Assembly: GCF_000003815.2 (NCBI RefSeq)
Contig: NC_049988.1
Span: 11,180,657-11,244,656 of the forward strand
Reading direction: 5' to 3'
From: Branchiostoma floridae
Taxonomy: Eukaryota; Chordata; Leptocardii; Amphioxiformes; Branchiostomatidae
Length of the DNA: 64,000 nucleotides
A model generated the notes under the pieces. It was not told the origin of the DNA. It was given only the letters and a program-made list of their open reading frames with translations, and did no database searches. The stretch's first letter is position 1. Each line of letters starts with the position of its first letter. Of this stretch, positions 53,587 through 61,100 are shown piece after piece. The translations under genes were made by a program, and so were the position numbers.

Positions 53587-56500
53587 TCACTGTTTCTGAG
53601 CCATCTTCTGCGACTGAATCTCAGTACCAACTGCGACAACCTCGCCCGGTCGGTAGGAACCTGGCTGATAGTAGAGACAAGAGTATAATATTGCAGGTAA
53701 GTACATATTTATGATTTCTGCTACACCAGAAAAACCCTTGGCACAATCTGACAAAGAATACACAATCTGGTTGCACACATTTTTCACGTTAACAAAAATG
53801 CCATTAGTGTTTTGAAAAATTTGGGCATAGGTTACCCGGCTGACCCATATCAGGGGGCACGGTGCCTCAAGTTCAACAAGTGAAAAAAATACAAAATGGT
53901 ATTTTAGTCTTGGAACGAGGCAAGGGATGATTCACACCAACAGTAACGATGACATTGAAAATACAATTGAGATTTTCTTAAAAATTGGGCATACCCTGTA
54001 GGTACCTCAAGTTACCATGGTGGGGAGGGTCTTTTTAGCGAATGCCCACAAACGCCCACTCTAGAGAAGTCCGCGCTGCACGAATCTAATTTTTTTTGCT
54101 TGGAATATGTCCACGTTGTGCTCCCATGTATTAATCCTGAGTTTCAAGTCAATCCGTTGACCCGAAGTGACATAAATCAAAGTTTTCGATTCTCGATGGT
54201 CTTTTTAGCGAACGCCCAGCAAAATGTCTTTTTAGCGAATGCCCACTATATCCACAAAAATATCGGCCGTCGCGCAACGACACCTAAACCTACCGCCACA
54301 AACATGTTCAAGATGGTGTCCCATTGATGTGTACGGAGTTTCCGTGCTTTACAAGCATTTTAGGTCCCTGTTTTTGGTCAAAATGTACGGCGACGATACT
54401 ACCATACTTTAACTATAGCAATTCAAAATGGCGGGCACTAGTCATGTGACCTCCTCGCGGGACTGTTCTATAAGTATCGCGGGAGGGACTGTTGTAGCAT
54501 AGCTTCTCATACAACCATTTTAGAGTGAATTCTGAACAAAATTTCATTTCATAATGCTATCATCTGACTGATATTTACAATGTGGTCATTTTTTCTGTGC
54601 TATTATTACCCAGGTTTGAGGAACTTAGTGCAAATTTGGATATTGATTCACCTCAGTGCCCAATTAATGTACAAAAGGCTCAGACACATCAGTGTTATAA
54701 ACCTGAATAGGGGCAGGTAACCAATACTAGAAAAACATAGCTATTTATTATTAACAATACTATTTACATTATAATAATAACTCTTCACCAAACTGGACTT
54801 TTCTTATCTTTATTTATCACAGAAACATTGTTACAATGAGGATTTGATTAGATGAGTATCTGTTACAGTGTGTACAAACTTATTTCAAATACAAAAATGT
54901 ATTTCGTTTCACTTCCTAAATATTTTTAAAGTATTGGAAGAAGTTGACACATAAACAATATTAATTGCATTATTTATGTGCAGTAAAATGTGACCACATG
55001 CTATCAATAGCCTAATAAAATGTTGGAACATGGCACAAGCGGTCTCCCCTTCTGAGTACAGAAAGGAAATGTTTTATAACATTTAGTTGTAAAATGTACC
55101 TTTATTAACATTTACAAACAAATTGTTTTTTTCTCTTCTTAATAAATGACAACAATACAGGTAAGTAAGGTGTGTTTCCTTTTATAACAGGCCAGGTAAG
55201 ACGCCGTACAGGTAAGTAAGGTGTGTTTCCTTTTATAGCAGACCAGGTAAGACACCGTACAGGTGAGTAAGGTGTGTTTCCTTGACTACAGACTAGGTAA
55301 GACACCTTACAGGTGAGCAACGTGTATTTCCTTTCATTACAGACCAGGTAAGACACCGTACAGGTGAGTAACGTGTATTTCCTTTGATAACAGACCAGGT
55401 AAGACACCGTACAGGTGAGTAAGGTGTGTTTCCTTGACTACAGGCCAGGTAAGACACCATACAGGTAAGTAAGGTGTGTTTCCTTTTATAACAGACCAGG
55501 TAAGACACCGTACAGGTGAGTAACGTGTATTTGCTCTGATTACAGACCAGGTAAGACACCGCACAGATGAGTAAGGCGTCTTTCCTTTGCCTATAGACCA
55601 GATAGGGCATTATACAGGTAAGTAAGTTGCTTTACTCACCTGTTTAATACCTATCTGGTCTATAGGCAAAGGAAAGACGCTTTACTCACCTGTATAATGG
55701 CATATATTGTAGTATATAGGCAAAGGATAGTTGCTTTACTCACCTGTATAATACCCTGTCTGGTCTATAGGCAAAGTAAAGACATCTTACTTACCTGTAT
55801 AATGGCCTATCTGGTCTATAGGCAAAGGAAAGACACCTTACTCACCTGTTTAATGGCCTATCTGGTCTATAGGCAAAGGAAAGACACCTAATTCACCTGT
55901 ATAATGGCCTATCTGGTATATAGGCAAGGGAAAGACACCTTACTTACCTGTATAATGCCCCCATCTGGTATATAGGCGAAGGAAAGACACCTAACTTACC
56001 TGTATAATACCCTATCTGGTCTACAGGCAAAGGAGAGTTGCTTTACTCGCCTGTTTAATACCCTATCTGGTCTATAGGCAAAGGAGAGTTGCTTTACTCG
56101 CCTGTTTAATACCCTATCTGGTCTATAGGCAAAGGAAAGACGCCTTACTCACCTGTATAATGGCCTATATGGTATATAGGCAAAGGAAAGACGCCTTACT
56201 CACCTGTGTAATACCCTATCTGGTCTATAGACAAAGGAAACACACCTTACTCACCTGTGCGGTGTCTTACCTGGTCTGTAATGAAAGGAAATACACGTTA
56301 CTCACCTGTATGGTGTCTTACCTGGCCTGTTATCAAAGGAAATACACGTTACTCACCTGTATGTTGTCTCACCTGGTCTGTAAACAAAGGAAATACACGT
56401 TACTCACCTGTACGGTGTCTTACCTGGTCTGTGAACAAAGGAAATACACGTTACTCACCTGTATGGTGTCTTACCAGGTCTGTAATCAAAGGAAATACAC

Positions 56501-58093
56501 CTTACTCACCTGTACGGTGTCTTACCTGGTCTGCTATAAAAGGAAACACACCTTACTTACCTGTACGGCGTCTTACCTGGCCTGTTATAAAAGGAAACAC
56601 ACCTTACTTACCTGTATTGTTGTCATTTATTAAGAAGAGAAAAAAACAATTTGTTTGTAAATGTTAATAAAGGTACATTTTACAATTGAAATTTTCTACG
56701 TCATAACTAAATGTTATAAAACATTTCCTTTCTGTACTCAGAAGGGGAGCCCGCTTGTGCCATGTTCCTACATTTTATTAGGCTATTGATAGCATGTGGT
56801 CACATTTTACTGCACATAAATAATGCAATTAATATTGTTTATGTGTCAACTTCTTCCAATACTTTAAAAATATTTAGGAAGTGAAACGAAATACATTTTT
56901 GTATTTGAAATAAGTTTGTACACACTGTAACAGATACTCATCTAATCAAATCCTCATTGTAACAATGTTTCTGTGATAAATAAAGATAAGAAAAGTCCAG
57001 TTTGGTGAAGAGTTATTATTATAATGTAAATAGTATTGTTAATAATAAATAGCTATGTTTTTCTAGTATTGATTACCTGCCCCTATTCAGGTTTATAACA
57101 CTAATGTGTCTGAGTCTTTTGTACATTAATTGGGCACTGAGGTGAATCAATATCCAAATTTGCACTAAGTTCCTCAAACCTGGGTAATAATAGCACAGAA
57201 AAAATGACCACATTGTAAATATCAGTCAGATGATAGCACTATGAAATGAAAATCTTGTTCAGAATTCACTCTAAAATGGTTGTATGAGAAGCTATGCTAC
57301 AACAGTCCCTCCCGCGATACTTATAGAACAGTCCCGCAAGGAGGTCACATGACTAGTGCCCGCCATTTTGAATTGCTATAGTTAAAGTATGGTAGTATCG
57401 TCGCCGTACATTTTGACCAAAAACAGGGACTTAAAATGCTTGTAAAGCACGGAAACTCCGTACACATCAATGGGACACCATCTTGAACATGTTTGTGGCG
57501 GTAGGTTTAGGTGTCGTTGCGCGACGGCTGATATTTTTGTGGATATAGTGGGCATTCGCTAAAAAGACATTTTGCTGGGCGTTCGCTAAAAAGACCATCG
57601 AGAATCGAAAACTTTGATTTATGTCACTTCGGGTCAACGGATTGACTTGAAACTCAGGATTAATACATGGGAGCACAACGTGGACATATTCCAAGCAAAA
57701 AAAATTAGATTCGTGCAGCGCGGACTTCTCTAGAGTGGGCGTTTGTGGGCATTCGCTAAAAAGACCATGCGACCATGGTGCCTCAAGTTCAACAAGTGAA
57801 AAGAAATACTAGTAGTACACAACAGGCCAATCAATGATCCATATGTAAAATATGCTAAAGAAAGCAATATGCTATAGAAAGCAATAAACTAATAAGAAAA
57901 AATTACTAAGAAACCTTTTACATACATGTAAGTTTCATGACTAAAACATGGATAAAGAAACACTGCATAGAAATTATATTGCTGGGATTGACTTGAGAAA
58001 AAATTGTTCAAAAGCACATTTTCTTCAACATGCCCCCCTCCCCCAAACACTACAAATTGTATCAAGTATTTTACCTTGAAATTCTTCATCCAT
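53587..58093 (-). CDS. Possible small two-exon gene spanning the foldback element
   Basis: On the minus strand an ATG at 58093 opens MDEEFQ and hits a GTAAAA donor after 19 nt (58093-58075). It lies just below a GC-rich, promoter-like stretch (58100-58260). A matching acceptor (CAG before 53660) leads in phase 1 to GSYRPGEVVAVGTEIQSQKM and AQKQ, stop at 53587. Together this is only 30 aa; internal exons may be missed. I do not recognise the product. The second exon's amino-acid composition looks protein-like, but the model rests on splice signals alone. If real, its intron houses the whole 3.7-kb foldback element. Confidence 0.22.
53861..53886. repeat. 26-bp direct repeat, left of the foldback element
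   Basis: GGTGCCTCAAGTTC... (26 bp) recurs identically and in the same orientation at 57777-57802, just outside the right end of the foldback structure. Confidence 0.8.
55158..55628 (+). repeat. Minisatellite array A, 51-bp units, about 9 copies
   Basis: Units read ACAGGTGAGTAAGGTGTGTT, then TCCTTTTATAACAGACCAGG, then TAAGACACCGT. Each outer unit holds a donor-like CAGGTRAGT, an acceptor-like pyrimidine tract ending ACAG, and a second donor-like CAGGTAAG. The innermost unit is a variant (ACCAGATAGGGCATTATAC). Confidence 0.85.
55630..56614 (-). repeat. Minisatellite array B, 51-bp units, about 19 copies, inverted
   Basis: Same unit as array A on the opposite strand. The outer eight or so units match the outer units of A, while about ten inner units are of the variant type that A has only once. 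The 51-bp length is a multiple of three, which creates long repetitive open frames (YLVCNQRKYTLLTC) that are not genes. Confidence 0.85.
57777..57802. repeat. 26-bp direct repeat, right of the foldback element
   Basis: Identical to 53861-53886 and in the same orientation. Confidence 0.8.
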
Positions 58094-58876
58094 AGCGTCA
58101 AAAAAGGTTCTATTTGTGCCGCTTCAGTCACATATCCTCCGTTTCTGAGGGGCACGCGGCCCAAAATTTGGCGCGTTTGGATCGCGCGGCGCCGCCACCC
58201 GGCCAAATCGGGGCGATCGTCGGGGAAAACAGCGTACGGCAGAGGGTTTTCGTGGTAGCGTTGAAATACCTAGTCAAACGTTCTTGAGACGTTTCGATGA
58301 CGTCATTGCCTACTTATATATTCACATGCAATGCATTGGTCTAATTAGGCATTTATTTCATCTTTATGAATAGGTAATGCAAATTATTATGCGAGATAAT
58401 TCACTTGATTATATATTTACTTCAATGGATTTGAAATATTACCATACGAACGCTTCATTCATTCGATGTAACCAGATGTTAAGAGGCTTTCAGTACCGAC
58501 CACAACTGTTATCAAATGCGTAAAAGGGAGGTATAAAGATTGACGGGGATGTACTGTTAGTCGCCTAAGCCGTAAGTTTGTAGCCTGAGTATCATAGGGG
58601 GCGCACGGAGAGGACGCGCCCTGAGCACGCTCTGCCTCGTGTGCCATTTCCGAGCCTTTTTAGGCGGAAGGAGTGGGTATTGAGGCCTGGTTTGTCAGTC
58701 TAAGGTTTGCTGTTGCTCTCAGGATCTTGGGGATGTCTTTCTTGTCTTTGTATGATTTATTTTAAGCGAGTTTCGGCTGTTTTAGTTTTATCGTACCCCC
58801 TCCACGAGGAAGCCTCGGCGTACGTTGGCTTGACGTCCCGAGGACAGAGGGTGGCGATAGTGCCGTGACTCTTTGC

Positions 58877-59270
58877 CCTCCCGTAACTCGGGTATCCTTC
58901 GTGGTACCCAAGTGAAAGTTGGGCACTCGTCTCAGATAATTTTTTGCTACTTGTAGCAAAAAATTGGGTATTGTACATAGTTCTGTGAGGTTTTTGTGGA
59001 CCCTCACCCCCAAATCAGGGAGGTGGACCCTTCCTTGGTATTTGGGTCGCGGAGGTTTCAAAACAAAGACTTTACACCCTCGTAACTTGGGTACGCTTCG
59101 TCGCACCCAAGTGAAACTTGGGTAGTTTGTTCAGATAATTTTTCGCCACTTGCAGCGAAAATTTGGGCTCTTTAAGTCGTAGCGTTAAGTTTTTAGTGAC
59201 CCTCACCCCTAAAACAGGGGTAAACCGGGGTTTGGTATCGTCCGCCCGTGGCCACGTTTCTAGCCCGGCG
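58877..59270 (+). promoter_or_regulatory. LINE 5' UTR tandem repeats (about 199 bp period)
   Basis: Two units, at about 58877-59075 and 59076-59270, share CGTAACT(C/T)GGGTA, CACCCAAGTGAAA-type words, CAGATAATTTTT, TTGCTAC/TCGCCACTTG and GACCCTCACCCC. Repeated 5' monomers act as promoters in mouse L1; that role here is inference. Each unit also has a small hairpin around TTTTTTGCTACTTGTAGCAAAAAA. Further down (59318-59405) a short word close to CCAAAAGGGTTTC is repeated four times. Confidence 0.7.
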
Positions 59271-59429
59271 GCGGAAGTCTAACTAGGTCATCCCGCTATT
59301 TTTAGCGGTGGCCAGATTCCGGGGGCCTAAAAGGGTTTCCCGTGTGCTGTTTCGGGAGCCCAAAAGGGGTTTCTGGTACCCCAAAAGGGTTTCTTACAGC
59401 CTAGAAACCGTAGTTAAACGTCACGAAAC

Positions 59430-61076
59430 ATGCCACAAGTTACACCTTCCGCTTATAGCAAGCGAAGGACCGCATCTATCACGTTCCTGACCAAACAGGA
59501 GTCAGATTTCGACGATGTGTTGGAGTTGCTTCGCACTCATAACATCAACATTCGAACAGAGGTGGACACCATCCAAAGTAGTGGCAAAAACAAGAGTGAG
59601 GTGGTTTTCAAAACCAACAATGCTCTGAACAAGTGGGCTCCATTCCTTGCAGCTGATAATGACATCGACGTAGAGCTGTATGGGAATGGTGTCACGGTAG
59701 TGACTGTTATGGGAGCCTCCATTGAGCTGGATGACAACTATGTGCGTCACCAGCTCAAGGAATACGGCGAGATAAAGGATGGGCGATACCTCACCTATGC
59801 CAGTCGGGGATACCCTGAAATCAAGACAGGGACAAGGCAATATAAGATTGTCCTGAAGAAGCACATCCCCAACTCGATCAGAGTGGGGGGTGATAACGTC
59901 GCAGTAAGGTATAACGGGCAGCCGAGAATGTGCCACCGATGCGGCGGCCAGGACCACTTTGTGGCGGCTTGCACCGTTGACAAGTGTTCACGGTGCCACG
60001 AGCTCGGCCACAAAGCTGGTGATTGCACGGAACAGATCAGGTGTAATAATTGCAAAGGGGAGGGACATACGTTCAGGTCCTGTCCCCTGAGCTTTGCGAA
60101 CAAGTTGTCCATGACGACGGCCTGGGGCGGTACTACCTCTTGGACCAAGCCCACAGAAACAGTGAGTCAGGAGAAATCAGGTGGCAAGGAGGCTAAGCAG
60201 AATCAGGCTAAGAATGGCTCAAAGGCTAAGCAGGGTGGAAGTGGTGGTACCCAATCCCATAAGAAAGATCCCCCACTGATTGAGTCGGTTAGTGGTGAGG
60301 GTGAGGGAGAAGAGAGCGAGAAGGAAGTCATGGGCGAAGAGGAAACTATTCCTCATAAGGTGGTAGGGGGCTCCTCTGCTGCCAACTCAGGGGATAAGAA
60401 CAAGGTGGTGGAAGTCAAGCCCGACGGTGAAACCTCCCCACTCAAGGAAGATGATGTTAGCAAAGCGGAGGCGGTGGTAAAGACACCGGCTAGGGCTGTC
60501 ACACCGCCGTCCGAATCGCCACCGAAAGGTAGTCATGAGGAGGGGTTCTGGGATCTGGGCTCCCTCCCTGAGGATGGTGCCAACAAAATGCCAGAAGATG
60601 AGGAAGAGGTGGAAGAAATGGAGGTAGACAAGCCTACCACCACCTTCAAGCTGGCCCTGTCGGAATCGCTAGCTGAAAAACTGAGTGGTGACTTGGGTCC
60701 TGGATTCACCATAGGTGATGGTGAAGAGGGTCCCGAGCTTACCATCAACCTGGCCGAGCCCCTTGTCATAGATGACAGTGATAGAGAGGAGAATGCGCCT
60801 AAGCGTCCTCATCAGAGTGACCCGAGCGAGTCGGACGACTCAGATACCTCGGCAAAGAACCCTAAAGAGAAACTGGAAAGGAAAAAGGTCAAAAAGGACC
60901 CCGAAAATACCGCAAAATTCGGGTCCCAAATTGACCTGTTTGCCTCATCCGGGGAGTCTCAGTCTGAGGAGCCCAAGAACGGCTCCAAAACGAAAAAGCC
61001 AGGCGCCCTCAAAGGTGCTGGAAACAAGGGTGGTGGCAACAAAGGCGGTAAGACTAGCAGAGGAAAGCCACGCTAG
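59430..61076 (+). CDS. LINE ORF1: nucleic-acid-binding protein with three zinc knuckles
   Basis: 548 aa, intact. Residues 1-165 look like an RRM-like or gag-like RNA-binding fold (ASITFLTKQESDFDDVLELL; GVTVVTVMGASIELDDNYVR). Three CCHC knuckles follow at 168-181 (CHRCGGQDHFVAAC), 186-199 (CSRCHELGHKAGDC) and 205-218 (CNNCKGEGHTFRSC). Each has the C-x2-C-x4-H-x4-C spacing. From about 225 to the end the protein is a long low-complexity tail, alternating acidic and lysine-rich blocks, ending in a Gly/Lys-rich GNKGGGNKGGKTSRGKPR. ORF1 proteins coat LINE RNA in the ribonucleoprotein. It starts at the first ATG after the 5' UTR and stops 24 nt before ORF2. No frameshift or stop suggests a fairly young copy. 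Confidence 0.88.
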   Translation: MPQVTPSAYSKRRTASITFLTKQESDFDDVLELLRTHNINIRTEVDTIQSSGKNKSEVVFKTNNALNKWAPFLAADNDIDVELYGNGVTVVTVMGASIELDDNYVRHQLKEYGEIKDGRYLTYASRGYPEIKTGTRQYKIVLKKHIPNSIRVGGDNVAVRYNGQPRMCHRCGGQDHFVAACTVDKCSRCHELGHKAGDCTEQIRCNNCKGEGHTFRSCPLSFANKLSMTTAWGGTTSWTKPTETVSQEKSGGKEAKQNQAKNGSKAKQGGSGGTQSHKKDPPLIESVSGEGEGEESEKEVMGEEETIPHKVVGGSSAANSGDKNKVVEVKPDGETSPLKEDDVSKAEAVVKTPARAVTPPSESPPKGSHEEGFWDLGSLPEDGANKMPEDEEEVEEMEVDKPTTTFKLALSESLAEKLSGDLGPGFTIGDGEEGPELTINLAEPLVIDDSDREENAPKRPHQSDPSESDDSDTSAKNPKEKLERKKVKKDPENTAKFGSQIDLFASSGESQSEEPKNGSKTKKPGALKGAGNKGGGNKGGKTSRGKPR

Positions 61077-61100
61077 TATTCTTTGACCGACCTAAAAAGC

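Larger units (their letters stand above)
54023..57771. mobile_element. 3.7-kb foldback-like inverted repeat
   Basis: The left arm (about 54029-55157) and right arm (about 56615-57765) are near-perfect reverse complements over about 1.13 kb. The outermost shared word is GTCTTTTTAGCGAATGCCCA, which recurs in variant form three times per arm. The centre is filled by two opposed minisatellite arrays. A 9-bp word ACCATGGTG lies just outside both ends (54014-54022 and 57772-57780) and may be a target duplication, although the 6 bp between it and the arms do not match. No transposase or other enzyme is encoded: the only shared open frame (75 aa, one per arm) has no known domain. Drosophila FB elements have a similar plan. 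Confidence 0.75.

Noticed and set aside
55158-56667. CRISPR-like array or a repeat protein (YLVCNQRKYTLLTC...)
   Set aside because: Units are contiguous 51-mers with no unique spacers, in a eukaryote. The protein frames exist on both strands only because 51 is a multiple of three.
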